In this document: positions 1 to 7,766 of the stretch, one piece after another
Layout: every line of letters starts with the position of its first letter
How positions within the stretch are numbered: the first letter of the stretch is position 1
DNA from: Gammaproteobacteria bacterium
GTDB taxonomy: Bacteria > Pseudomonadota > Gammaproteobacteria > S012-40
Direction: 5' to 3'
DNA: 14,798 nt
Assembly (NCBI GenBank): GCA_029864945.1
Contig: JAOTSL010000042.1
Span: forward strand, 1-14,798
Notes under the pieces: generated by a model
The model's database searches: none
What the model was told of the DNA's origin: nothing
What the model saw: only the letters and a program-made list of their open reading frames with translations
Made by a program: the position numbers and the translations under genes

Positions 1-1076
1 TCCGATCTCTCTGGCGGAAGATAGAAATCCACAATTTCAGGGAATTGCTTTTGTAAAATGGGTACAAACACCTCATTAAGCGCAACTCCCAATACGGCAG
101 GCTCATCGGGTGGACGACCAGTATAAGTGGAATGGTATATCGGGTTTTTTCGATGGGTGATTTTCTCTATGGTAAAAACAGGGAACTCGTCCATCTCATT
201 GTAATAACCGGTGTGATCGCCGAATGGGCCTTCTGGCGCCATTTCATCGGGGTATATGTACCCTTCTAACACAAATTCTGCACTTGCGGGCACTTGCAGG
301 TCATTGCTTTTGCACTTTACAAGTTCGGTTTTGGAACCCCTTAATAGGCCGGCAAAGGCATATTCTGATATAGCGTCTGGTATGGGAGTGACGGCTGCCA
401 ATATCGTGGCGGGATCAGCGCCTAACGCGACCGAAACAGGGAAAGGTTGCCCTGGATGTGCCTGTTGCCATTCTCGAAAATCCAGCGCTCCACCACGATG
501 TGTGAGCCAGCGCATGATGACTTTATTTTTTGCGATTACCTGCTGACGATAAATGCCAAGGTTCTGTCTGTCTTTATGTGGGCCTTTGGTAATAACCAGT
601 GCCCAGGTGATTAATGGGCCTGCGTCGCCGGGCCAGCAAGTTTGAATAGGTAATTTACCCAAATCTACCTGTGCGCCTTCAATAACTACGTCCTGACAAG
701 CTGCATTTTTTACAACTTTCGGGCCCATATTGAGCACTTGTTTAAAGACAGGGATTTTTTCCCATGCGTCTTTCAGGCCTTTTGGTGGCTCGGGTTCTTT
801 GAGGTAAGCGAGTAATTTTCCGATTTCGCGCAATGCCTCTACATCATCTTCACCCATGCCCATAGCCACACGTTTTGGTGTGCCGAACAAGTTGGCGAGT
901 AACGGGAATTGTGAGCCTTTTACTTTTTCAAATAAAAGCGCTGGCCCTTTGGCGCGTAATGTTCGATCACTGATCTCGGTAATTTCAAGATTAGGATCGA
1001 CTTCACGTTTAATGCGTTTTAATTCGCCCTGTTTTTCTAGCTGATCAATAAAATCGCGAAGGTCTTTGTATTTCAT
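1..1076 (-). CDS. ubiD: UbiD, 4-hydroxy-3-polyprenylbenzoate decarboxylase (3' end missing)
   Basis: The product is a prenylated-FMN-dependent decarboxylase that removes the carboxyl group of 4-hydroxy-3-polyprenylbenzoate in ubiquinone synthesis; the cofactor is made by UbiX. The reading frame starts MKYKDLRDFIDQL and runs 358 codons before leaving the window; E. coli UbiD has about 497 residues, so about 130 are missing. Visible family blocks are NLGIYRQQ (172-179), MRWLTHRGGALDF (188-200), AISEYAFAGLL (235-245) and EGPFGDHTGYY (282-292). By alignment from memory with E. coli UbiD (offset 3), N172 and E238 match the metal ligands and D287 the proposed proton donor. The ATG at 1076 is preferred because an ATG at 1090 meets a stop after five codons. 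It is divergent from the TRAP binding-protein genes, with a TATAAT-like hexamer upstream at 1131-1136. I see no frameshift. Identification is firm. Confidence 0.96.
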   Translation of the reverse strand, partial: MKYKDLRDFIDQLEKQGELKRIKREVDPNLEITEISDRTLRAKGPALLFEKVKGSQFPLLANLFGTPKRVAMGMGEDDVEALREIGKLLAYLKEPEPPKGLKDAWEKIPVFKQVLNMGPKVVKNAACQDVVIEGAQVDLGKLPIQTCWPGDAGPLITWALVITKGPHKDRQNLGIYRQQVIAKNKVIMRWLTHRGGALDFREWQQAHPGQPFPVSVALGADPATILAAVTPIPDAISEYAFAGLLRGSKTELVKCKSNDLQVPASAEFVLEGYIYPDEMAPEGPFGDHTGYYNEMDEFPVFTIEKITHRKNPIYHSTYTGRPPDEPAVLGVALNEVFVPILQKQFPEIVDFYLPPERS

Positions 1077-1230
1077 TTTGAATTTTTCATTTTGTATCGG
1101 TCATTCTATATTGTTAATTCGAGATTTTTCATTATAAACACGTCACTCGTTGAATGGATGACCAAATATCGGTAAAGTGGATGGAATTTATTTTACGTTC
1201 GCAAAAGTATATCACCATTAGGGTAAAACT
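1077..1230. promoter_or_regulatory. Divergent intergenic region, weak promoter candidates for ubiD and the TRAP binding-protein genes
   Basis: This gap must hold the promoters of ubiD (leftward) and of the binding-protein pair (rightward). Leftward there is a perfect TATAAT on the minus strand at 1131-1136, about 55 nt before the ubiD start, but no good -35 at 16-18 nt. Rightward, TTGAAT (1150-1155) and TAAAGT (1173-1178) are separated by 17 nt, each matching the sigma-70 consensus at 4 of 6 positions. No sigma-54 type GG/GC element was seen, although some dicarboxylate TRAP systems use one. The ribosome binding site of the first binding-protein gene is AGGG at 1220-1223, 7 nt before its ATG. 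These promoter calls are weak inference. Confidence 0.3.
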
Positions 1231-2310
1231 ATGGATAGAAGAAAATTTATAAAAACCATCAGTGTTGGTGCTTTGGCCACTAGCGCATCAATGGTTGTGG
1301 CTAAAGATGCATCGGCGGCAAGAAAAATAAAATGGAAAATGGTGACAACCTGGCCGAAAAATTTCCCCGGGCTTGGTACCGGTGCCAATAATTTAGCACG
1401 TTTGATTAATGAAATGAGTGGCGGCCGGATGAAGGTCAAAGTTTATGGTGCGAATGAACTGGTTCCGCCATTTGAAATTTTTGATGCTGTTTCTCAGGGT
1501 ACCGCTCAAATGGGCCATGGTGCATCATATTACTGGAAAGGTAAAAGTGAAGCGGCACAATTCTTTTCAGCGGTGCCATTCGGTCTAAATGCACAAGAAA
1601 TGAACGCCTGGTTATATCATGGCGGTGGTATGCAGTTGTGGGAAGAAACGTATAAACCGTTTGGTTTGATTCCAACAGCGGCCGGCAATACCGGTGTACA
1701 AATGGCGGGCTGGTTTAACCGTGAAATAAATACGGTTTCCGATTTAAAAGGGCTGAAAATGCGTATCCCTGGCCTGGGTGGTGAAGTATTAAAAAGGGCA
1801 GGTGGTACACCGGTAAGTTTACCCGGTGGTGAAATTTTTACGTCATTGCAATCAGGCGCAATTGACGCGACTGAATGGGTGGGCCCATATAATGATTTGG
1901 CATTTGGTTTATATAAAGTCGCTAAATATTATTATTATCCGGGTTGGCATGAGCCAGGTACTACGCTCGAGTGTTTCATTAATCAAAAAGCATTTGCTGC
2001 ATTGCCAGCAGATTTGCAGGTGATTGTGAAACAGGCTTGTCGAGTTGCCAATCAGGATATGTTGGCTGAATACACTACTCGTAATAATACTGCGCTTGAT
2101 ACGTTGGTTAATAAGCATAATGTGCAATTGAAAAAACTACCTGATGATGTATTGAAAAAACTAAAAACATTGTCGGATGAGGTTGTGTCGGATATTGCAT
2201 CAAAAGATGCAATGTCGAAAAAAGTATATGAATCATTTGTTCAGTTCAGGGATCAGGTTGAATTATGGCACGACATTTCTGAGCGCGCTTACCTTAACGC
2301 TCGAGCATAA
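1231..2310 (+). CDS. TRAP transporter substrate-binding protein, TakP/FcbT1 type, copy 1 (Tat-exported)
   Basis: This is the periplasmic solute receptor of a tripartite ATP-independent (TRAP) importer, which hands its ligand to a DctQ/DctM permease. The 359-aa protein starts MDRRKFIKTISVGAL, a twin-arginine signal (RRKFIK, residues 3-8) with a likely cleavage near ASA/A (28-30). The mature part carries WPKNFPGLGTGA (41-52), ELVPPFE (76-82), GNTGVQMAGWF (152-162), GLKMRIPG (174-181), IDATEWVGPY (211-220) and YYYYPGWHE (233-241). Layout and motifs resemble Rhodobacter TakP, which binds 2-oxo acids such as pyruvate with Na+. Q157, R178, E215, W216 and E241 fall where I recall its ligand and Na+ contacts. 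The related FcbT1 serves chloroaromatic acids, so the substrate is not fixed. A 14-nt gap leads to a paralogue; the matching DctQM genes lie convergently downstream. Family call firm, substrate inferred. Confidence 0.93.
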   Translation: MDRRKFIKTISVGALATSASMVVAKDASAARKIKWKMVTTWPKNFPGLGTGANNLARLINEMSGGRMKVKVYGANELVPPFEIFDAVSQGTAQMGHGASYYWKGKSEAAQFFSAVPFGLNAQEMNAWLYHGGGMQLWEETYKPFGLIPTAAGNTGVQMAGWFNREINTVSDLKGLKMRIPGLGGEVLKRAGGTPVSLPGGEIFTSLQSGAIDATEWVGPYNDLAFGLYKVAKYYYYPGWHEPGTTLECFINQKAFAALPADLQVIVKQACRVANQDMLAEYTTRNNTALDTLVNKHNVQLKKLPDDVLKKLKTLSDEVVSDIASKDAMSKKVYESFVQFRDQVELWHDISERAYLNARA

Positions 2311-2324
2311 AAAGGACTTTATAT

Positions 2325-3407
2325 ATGGATCGTCGTAAATTTATTAAAGCGATTGGCGCAACGTCTCTTATTACAGGCGGCGCATTGGTTTCTGCGCCAG
2401 TAGTACACGCTAAGAAAACTATTAAATGGAAAATGGTAACAACCTGGCCGAAAAACTTTCCCGGTTTAGGAACTGGTGCAAATTTTCTTGCGAAACTCAT
2501 CGAAGATATGAGTGGTGGTCGTATGCAGGTCAAAGTATATGGTGCTGGTGAACTGGTGCCGCCATTTGAAGTGTTTGATGCAGTTTCGGCAGGAACTGCA
2601 CAAATGGGTCATGCTGCTTCTTTTTACTGGAAAGGAAAATCACCAGCCGCACAGTTTTTTGCAGGTGTGCCTTATGGTTTAACTGGCCAGGAAATGAACG
2701 GCTGGTTATATCATGGCGGTGGTATGGATTTGTGGAAAGAAGTTTATGCGCCGTTTGGTCTTGTCCCTGCAGCAGCCGGCAACTCGGGTGTGCAAATGGC
2801 GGGTTGGTTTAATAAAGAAATAAATTCCATGGCAGACCTTAAAGGTTTGAAAATGCGTATTCCAGGTTTGGGTGGGGATGTGCTGAAAAAAGCGGGTGGC
2901 ACACCGGTGAATATCCCCGGTGGTGAAATTTATTCATCACTTAAGTCAGGCGCTATTGATGCCACTGAATGGATTGGTCCTTATAATGACCTTGCATTCG
3001 GTCTTTATAAGGCGGCGAAATATTATTATTACCCAGGATGGCATGAGCCAGGCACGTCGCTGGAATGTACTATTAACAAAAAAGCGTTAGAAGAATTACC
3101 AAAAGATTTACAAAGTATTGTGCTTCAGGCTTGTCGTGTTTCTAGTGACGAGTTGACAGCAGAATATACAGCGCGTAATGCAAGTGCGCTTCAAACACTT
3201 AAAACAAAACACAAGGTGCAGGTAAAACGTTTACCGGATGATGTTTTGGAAAATCTTAGGGCTTTGTCGGAAGAGGTGGTTGCAGATGTCGCTTCAAAAG
3301 ACCCTGTGACGGCTAAAGTATATGAGTCCTATCATCAGTTTCGTAAGCAGGCTATTGCATGGAGTAATGTTTCAGAACGTGCATATTTGAATGCGCGGGA
3401 GCTTTAG
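2325..3407 (+). CDS. TRAP transporter substrate-binding protein, TakP/FcbT1 type, copy 2 (Tat-exported)
   Basis: This 360-aa protein is a second periplasmic TRAP solute receptor, a tandem duplicate of the gene before it. The mature halves align without gaps and differ at about 84 of 329 positions by hand count, so about 74% identity. It has its own twin-arginine signal (MDRRKFIKAIGATS), with likely cleavage after VVHA (residue 29). The presumed ligand and Na+ contacts Q157, R178, E215, W216 and E241 are all kept. Most changes lie in the signal peptide and in residues 251-350, the C-terminal helices, rather than in the pocket motifs. AAAGGA before the ATG is a good ribosome binding site, and the 14-nt gap implies one mRNA with copy 1. 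The pair could differ in affinity, substrate range or expression; nothing here decides which. A hairpin follows the stop codon. Confidence 0.93.
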   Translation: MDRRKFIKAIGATSLITGGALVSAPVVHAKKTIKWKMVTTWPKNFPGLGTGANFLAKLIEDMSGGRMQVKVYGAGELVPPFEVFDAVSAGTAQMGHAASFYWKGKSPAAQFFAGVPYGLTGQEMNGWLYHGGGMDLWKEVYAPFGLVPAAAGNSGVQMAGWFNKEINSMADLKGLKMRIPGLGGDVLKKAGGTPVNIPGGEIYSSLKSGAIDATEWIGPYNDLAFGLYKAAKYYYYPGWHEPGTSLECTINKKALEELPKDLQSIVLQACRVSSDELTAEYTARNASALQTLKTKHKVQVKRLPDDVLENLRALSEEVVADVASKDPVTAKVYESYHQFRKQAIAWSNVSERAYLNAREL

Positions 3408-3463
3408 AGGGCAACCAGCCTGAAGGCTATATTCGATACTTTTACTACTAATGCTTGTAAATT

Positions 3464-3508
3464 AACAGCGAGATCAGCAGCCTGAGCTGGTTGTCTGGTC
3501 TCGCTGTT
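3464..3508. terminator. Long hairpin between convergent TRAP units
   Basis: AACAGCGAGA (3464-3473) pairs perfectly with TCTCGCTGTT (3499-3508). The stem continues inward with TCAG/CTGG (3474-3477 with 3495-3498, one G-U) and then a short CAGC/GCTG arm (3478-3481 with 3486-3489, CTGA loop). It lies between the convergent binding-protein and dctQM genes, where a bidirectional terminator is expected. On the plus strand no U-run follows. On the minus strand the stem is followed by AATTTA, a poor tract. It may end transcription both ways or mainly protect mRNA 3' ends; an intrinsic terminator is plausible but not textbook. Confidence 0.5.
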
Positions 3509-3585
3509 CGAGCTTGCCTAAACATCAATATAGTAAGACGTGGCGCTATTCTTTTGTGGCGCTGGTGACTTGTGACAGAGTTAAT

Positions 3586-4968
3586 CTAATCCGGGTAAAT
3601 TTTATTTGGTAGCCAGGTGGCGAGTTGCGGCCAGTATGCGATAGCGGCCATCGCTAAAAGCTGAATCAAAATAAACGGTAAAACACCTTTATAAATCTGC
3701 ATTGTGGTAATACTTTTTGGTGCTACACCTCGTAAATAGAACAGGGCGAAGCCAAAAGGAGGTGTTAAAAAAGAAGTTTGTAGGTTTATCGCAATCATCA
3801 CACCTAGCCATACAGGGTCTACTCCCATTGCTAGCAAAACTGGGCCGACGATTGGCACAACAACAAATGTAATTTCGATAAAATCCAGCACAAAACCCAG
3901 CAAAAACATGACCAGCATTACAACAAGCATTGCGCCAAAAACACCGCCAGGTAAATCAGATAATAGCTCTTTAACCAGCTCGTCCCCTTCGAATCCACGA
4001 AACACTAGAGAAAAGATAGACGCGCCAATGAGAATCATGAACACCATACTTGTTATGCGTGTTGTGTCCTGAGCTACACTTTTTAGTACGGGGAGGTTTA
4101 ATTGCTTTTGTTTAAAAGCCAGCAAAATTGCGCCCATCGCGCCGACAGATGCAGCTTCTGTGGGGGTTGCGATACCGCCAATGATTGAGCCAAGTACGGC
4201 GACGATGAGAAACAATGGCGGAAGCAAACCGTTTAATAATTGACTAAATGATAACTTCGGAATGTCATTGTTATTATCTGTTTGTAAGCTGGGCATGCTA
4301 TCAGGCTTTATTATCGCCACAGTAATAAGGTAAATCAGATAAAGGGAAACGAGTAACAATCCCGGGATTAATGCGCCAGCAAATAAATCGCCGACAGAAA
4401 TGGTGTCGGGTGCAAAAATACCCATGTCTAACTGTGCCTGTTGGTAGGCAGATGAAAGTACGTCACCTAATAAAACCAGCACGATCGAAGGCGGAATAAT
4501 TTGCCCAAGGGTGCCTGAAGCGCATATTGTTCCAGCGGATATACTCGGGTCATAACCGCGTTTGATCATTGAAGGCAGTGCAAGTAAGCCCATAGTTACA
4601 ACAGTTGCGCCGACAATACCGGTACTTGCGGCCAGTAACATGCCGACCAGTGTGACTGAAATACCAAGGCCACCTGGGAGTTTTCCGAATAGGCTGGCCA
4701 TACTCTCGAGTAAGTTTTCAGCGACTTTGGCTTTTTCAAGCATAACACCCATAAATATGAACAGTGGAACGGCAATCAGGGTTTGATTCATCATTAAACC
4801 GAACAGACGGTTTGGTAGGGCCATTAAAAAAGCTTCGTCAAAAACTTCCAGATAGTAACCCAGCCAAGCAAAGCCCAGTGATGTGCCGGCTAGAGTGAAA
4901 GCCACAGGGAAGCCCGCGAGTAAAACAAGGCATACAGCCCCAAACATATAAAAAGCCAGGTAATCCAT
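3586..4968 (-). CDS. dctM: TRAP transporter large permease subunit (DctM family)
   Basis: This is the 12- to 13-helix membrane subunit of a TRAP importer, the part that moves the solute together with Na+ across the inner membrane. The 460-aa protein is hydrophobic throughout apart from a polar loop at about 221-240. Family signatures are GTLGQIIPPS (152-161), GIATPTEAASVGA (265-277), LDFIEITFVVVPIVGP (361-376) and TSFLTPPFGFALFYLRG (398-414). The last two fit the branch usually annotated as mannitol/chloroaromatic TRAP permeases, the partner group of TakP/FcbT1-type receptors. It starts 2 nt after the dctQ stop, with GGA inside the end of dctQ as ribosome binding site, so the two are translationally linked. 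No binding protein is encoded in this operon; the two receptor genes are convergent on the other strand. The gene looks intact. Confidence 0.95.
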   Translation of the reverse strand: MDYLAFYMFGAVCLVLLAGFPVAFTLAGTSLGFAWLGYYLEVFDEAFLMALPNRLFGLMMNQTLIAVPLFIFMGVMLEKAKVAENLLESMASLFGKLPGGLGISVTLVGMLLAASTGIVGATVVTMGLLALPSMIKRGYDPSISAGTICASGTLGQIIPPSIVLVLLGDVLSSAYQQAQLDMGIFAPDTISVGDLFAGALIPGLLLVSLYLIYLITVAIIKPDSMPSLQTDNNNDIPKLSFSQLLNGLLPPLFLIVAVLGSIIGGIATPTEAASVGAMGAILLAFKQKQLNLPVLKSVAQDTTRITSMVFMILIGASIFSLVFRGFEGDELVKELLSDLPGGVFGAMLVVMLVMFLLGFVLDFIEITFVVVPIVGPVLLAMGVDPVWLGVMIAINLQTSFLTPPFGFALFYLRGVAPKSITTMQIYKGVLPFILIQLLAMAAIAYWPQLATWLPNKIYPD

Positions 4969-4970
4969 TT

Positions 4971-5534
4971 TTAATCCGTGATGTTTGTTTTGCTTTCAGA
5001 AAACGTAGCGTTTTCTGGTTTGGAGAATATTATGAGCAGGCTTTTGAGTGCTTCGGCTATGCCTTGCAGAATAAGCATGCCCGTAAAAATAATGATGACG
5101 CTTTTTAAAAGGTAAACTCCAGGCAGGCCACCGGCCTCGCGTGATGTTTCCTTGATTTCCCAGGCATCAAACACGTACTCCCAACTGCTCCAGAGAATAA
5201 AGGTGCAGACGGGTATCACCAAAAACAGGTTGCCTAGAAAGTTTACGATAGCTTTATTTCGAAGTGACATTTTCCCGTAAAAAATATCGACCCGAACATG
5301 GCCGTCTTGTTTTAATGTAGATGCAGCAGCAAGCATGAACACCACAGCGTGCATATAAATAACTGACTCTTGCGCCTGAATTGAACCACTGTTAAATAAA
5401 TAGCGCATGACAACAATGCTGAAAGTGATAAGTACCATAAGTACAACAAGCCAGGATATTGTTTTTCCGACAGCTTGATTGGTGCGATCAATAATTGAAC
5501 TGGATGTTTTTGCCGCTAATGTGAGGAATTTCAT
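4971..5534 (-). CDS. dctQ: TRAP transporter small permease subunit (DctQ family)
   Basis: This is the small, four-helix membrane subunit that pairs with DctM in TRAP importers and helps dock the binding protein. At 187 aa it is of normal length. Membrane segments are visible at about 24-46, 57-75, 97-118 and 138-165. Between the second and third lies the conserved DGHVRVDIFY stretch (77-86), preceded by the QES of the second helix (55-57); both are hallmarks of DctQ. The C-terminal 20 residues are polar and probably cytoplasmic. The ATG at 5534 is preceded by CGAGAATTC, a modest ribosome binding site. The dctM start follows 2 nt after its stop. An orphan PhnD-like gene ends 109 nt upstream on the same strand, so joint transcription is possible; I see no terminator between them and no clear promoter. 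Confidence 0.92.
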   Translation of the reverse strand: MKFLTLAAKTSSSIIDRTNQAVGKTISWLVVLMVLITFSIVVMRYLFNSGSIQAQESVIYMHAVVFMLAAASTLKQDGHVRVDIFYGKMSLRNKAIVNFLGNLFLVIPVCTFILWSSWEYVFDAWEIKETSREAGGLPGVYLLKSVIIIFTGMLILQGIAEALKSLLIIFSKPENATFSESKTNITD

Positions 5535-5643
5535 GAATTCTCGGTTTTTTTCTTCGATGTGACTAATTGAGGGCTATTATCGTAGAAAAAGACGAAAGGT
5601 GCGAGTCCTGGCTGTAAATCTAGGTATGAAAGTTGGCGTGCGA

Positions 5644-6480
5644 TTAATATGCATCTACTTCGGCTTTTATTTTACGAACAATATCGTACCTTTTATCGGT
5701 AATCGGGCGGAACGATGTTAATGATTTGTTCGAAAGTAACTTTTTAGCCTCCTTAGTGTCCCCCCATTGGAACAGTGCTTTTGTGAGTATTTTTCTATGA
5801 GCGGCATCGACGCGTGGGTGTGCTGCAAATAATATGTCCGGGATTTCGGGGGTTTGGCTGATGACTTGAAATTTCATCTCCATTCTTCGTTCGAAAAAAT
5901 CTAACGTTGCCTGGCGTGTCGCGCAGGCATCAGCAAACCCTAGCAGTAATTTTTGTAGGCATGAGACGTGAGTTCGCTCGTACCTGATAGATATGTCGTG
6001 ATTTAAATCAAACCCGAAGTTGTGCAGGTGCTTTTTGGTAAGGTAGCTGGTGACAGTTGAATTAGGGGGAAGTAATAATTTTCTACCCAGTAGGTTTTGA
6101 ATGTTCTGAATTGCACCGCCTTTTTTTGCAACAATCAGTGCTTTTATTGGTTGTTTTTTGGTTGCTAATGGTATGTAGCCGTATTTTTTTGACAATATAA
6201 CGTATTCGAAAGGTTGAGCCACGACGATATCGTAATATTCCTTTTTAAGGTGTTCGTAGAAATTCTCGATGCTTTCGTCGGTGCTAAAATGTACTTTGTG
6301 GTCGATGCTTTTAGATAAATTTTCTACCACAGGTTGATAGTTTTTTTGCAGGTGAGGGAATATACCCACTTCGTATTGTTTGTTATTTGCGCCAGAGGCG
6401 ACTCCCTGAGAAGGAATAACTAGTAGGGACATGCATATAAAAGTGCAAAACTTAATAATTTTGGAGGCAGCTTTTTTCAT
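5644..6480 (-). CDS. PhnD-like periplasmic substrate-binding protein, orphan
   Basis: The product resembles the phosphate/phosphonate-type binding proteins (PhnD-like, Pfam Phosphonate-bd). It is 278 aa with a Sec signal peptide (basic MKKAASKIIK, then a hydrophobic core, likely cleavage near GVAS, 26-29). Family features are the first strand YEVGIFPHL (36-44), YDIVVAQPFEYVILSK (83-98), LIVAKKGG (115-122), LLPPNSTVTSYL (136-147) and HVSCLQKLLLGFADACAT (171-188), the last matching the usual H-x(6-8)-G-x-AD block. There is no ABC permease or ATPase in the window, so it may serve a distant transporter, act as the sensing partner of a signalling protein, or feed the adjacent TRAP system; none of these is shown. 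No clear Shine-Dalgarno precedes the ATG at 6480. It lies upstream of dctQ on the same strand and after the hemE terminator. Substrate unknown. Confidence 0.8.
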   Translation of the reverse strand: MKKAASKIIKFCTFICMSLLVIPSQGVASGANNKQYEVGIFPHLQKNYQPVVENLSKSIDHKVHFSTDESIENFYEHLKKEYYDIVVAQPFEYVILSKKYGYIPLATKKQPIKALIVAKKGGAIQNIQNLLGRKLLLPPNSTVTSYLTKKHLHNFGFDLNHDISIRYERTHVSCLQKLLLGFADACATRQATLDFFERRMEMKFQVISQTPEIPDILFAAHPRVDAAHRKILTKALFQWGDTKEAKKLLSNKSLTSFRPITDKRYDIVRKIKAEVDAY

Positions 6481-6536
6481 CTAATGATAATAAATCCAAG
6501 GTTATACGAATGTATTATCAATGATTATGCCGGAAT

Positions 6537-6574
6537 ATAAAAAGGGCCGAAACAAATGTATCGGCCCTTTTTAT
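6537..6574 (-). terminator. Rho-independent terminator after hemE (usable on both strands)
   Basis: AAAAAGGGCCGA (6539-6550) and TCGGCCCTTTTT (6561-6572) form a perfect 12-bp stem, extended by two A-T pairs, around a 10-nt loop (6551-6560). Read leftward, the G+C-rich stem runs into TTTTTATATT, a classic intrinsic terminator about 66 nt beyond the hemE stop. It separates the gltBD-hemE unit from the PhnD-like gene, which must therefore have its own promoter in 6481-6536. The rightward reading also ends in a T-run, but no rightward gene precedes it. Confidence 0.9.
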
Positions 6575-6639
6575 TGTTACATCAGTTGTTTTTAATGAAC
6601 CGTAATAACTGTTCAATATGTGTTTTACTGATGGTGCAT

Positions 6640-7704
6640 TTATTTATGATATTGCGGACTAAACTCTTTAACAGCCGCGATAAATGCGCCAGCATGTTCA
6701 GGATTGACGTGCTGGTGAATGCCGTGACCCAGATTGAAAATATGTCCAGAACCCTCACCGTAAGTCGCAAGAATTGTTTTTACTTCTTCGCGAATACGCT
6801 CTGGTGATGCGTAAAGAATGCTTGGGTCCATATTACCTTGCAGTGCAACTTTATCACCGACACGTTTTCTGGCTTCGCCAATATCCTGCGTCCAGTCAAT
6901 TCCAAGACCATCACAACCTGTTGCCGCCATATCTTCAAGCCACTGACCGCCACCTTTGGTGAAAAGCATAACGGGTACTTTGCGACCGTCGTTTTCACGA
7001 ATCAATCCATCAATGATTTGTTGCATGTAGCGTAATGAAAACTCTTTGTAATCTCTAGGAGTAAGAACGCCACCCCAGGTGTCAAAAATCATAACGGTCT
7101 GTGCACCGGCTTTGATTTGAGCATTCAAGTAACTTGTGACTGATTGAGCAGTGGTATCAAGTAACTTATGCATCAAGTCAGGACGATCAAACATCATGCC
7201 TTTAACGTGTGCATATTCTTTAGTGCCGCTGCCCTCTACCATGTAAGTTGCTAATGTCCATGGGCTACCGGAAAAACCGATTAAAGGAACACGGCCGTTC
7301 AGCTCGCGACGAATGGTACGAACCGCGTTCATCACGTATTGCAGTTCACCTTCAGGATCGGGTACAAATAATTTATTTACGTCAGCTTCTGTACGTACAG
7401 GATTTGAAAATCGTGGGCCTTCACCAGTTTCAAATGTTAAGCCCAGTCCCATCGCATCAGGAATTGTTAAAATGTCAGAAAATAAAATCGCAGCATCTAA
7501 CGGGTAACGCTCAAGCGGTTGAAGTGTGACTTCGCAAGCCATATCAGCATTTTTACATAAATCCATAAAGCTGCCTGCTTTGGCGCGAGTTGCTTTGTAT
7601 TCTGGTAAATAACGGCCAGCTTGACGCATCATCCAGACGGGTGTTGAGTCAACCGGCTCTTTTGCAAGTGCTCGAAGGAAGCTATCGTTTTTTAATTCTG
7701 TCAT
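6640..7704 (-). CDS. hemE: Uroporphyrinogen decarboxylase
   Basis: HemE is the cytoplasmic, cofactor-free enzyme that removes four acetate carboxyl groups from uroporphyrinogen III to give coproporphyrinogen III in haem synthesis. The 354-aa length equals that of E. coli HemE as I recall it. Diagnostic blocks are WMMRQAGRYLPEY (24-36) with the substrate-binding arginines R27 and R31, FSDIL (75-79) with catalytic D77, TYMVEG (153-158) with Y154, IFDTWGG (206-212), and the C-terminal LGHGIHQHVNPEH (325-337) with H327. A purine-rich GAGAGAG precedes the ATG by a few nt. It lies 109 nt after gltD on the same strand with no terminator between, so it is probably read from the glt promoter, and it ends at a strong terminator. 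Intact, and the call is firm. Confidence 0.98.
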   Translation of the reverse strand: MTELKNDSFLRALAKEPVDSTPVWMMRQAGRYLPEYKATRAKAGSFMDLCKNADMACEVTLQPLERYPLDAAILFSDILTIPDAMGLGLTFETGEGPRFSNPVRTEADVNKLFVPDPEGELQYVMNAVRTIRRELNGRVPLIGFSGSPWTLATYMVEGSGTKEYAHVKGMMFDRPDLMHKLLDTTAQSVTSYLNAQIKAGAQTVMIFDTWGGVLTPRDYKEFSLRYMQQIIDGLIRENDGRKVPVMLFTKGGGQWLEDMAATGCDGLGIDWTQDIGEARKRVGDKVALQGNMDPSILYASPERIREEVKTILATYGEGSGHIFNLGHGIHQHVNPEHAGAFIAAVKEFSPQYHK

Positions 7705-7766
7705 TTCTACTCTCTCTCAATTCTAATCGTCAAATCAGGATGTTACGTAAGGCGCACGTTAATAGT

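Noticed and set aside
256..546. 96-codon plus-strand frame inside ubiD
   Set aside because: It is antisense to a region of ubiD that encodes conserved UbiD motifs; the plus-strand product shows no recognisable domain.
5535..5643. Promoter for dctQ (GATAAT on the minus strand)
   Set aside because: A -10-like hexamer exists, but no acceptable -35 at 16-18 nt was found, so I left the question of a separate dctQ promoter open.
6481..6536. Promoter for the PhnD-like gene (TATAAC and GATAAT on the minus strand)
   Set aside because: A promoter is expected here after the terminator, but the -10-like hexamers have no -35 partner at proper spacing, so no position can be supported.
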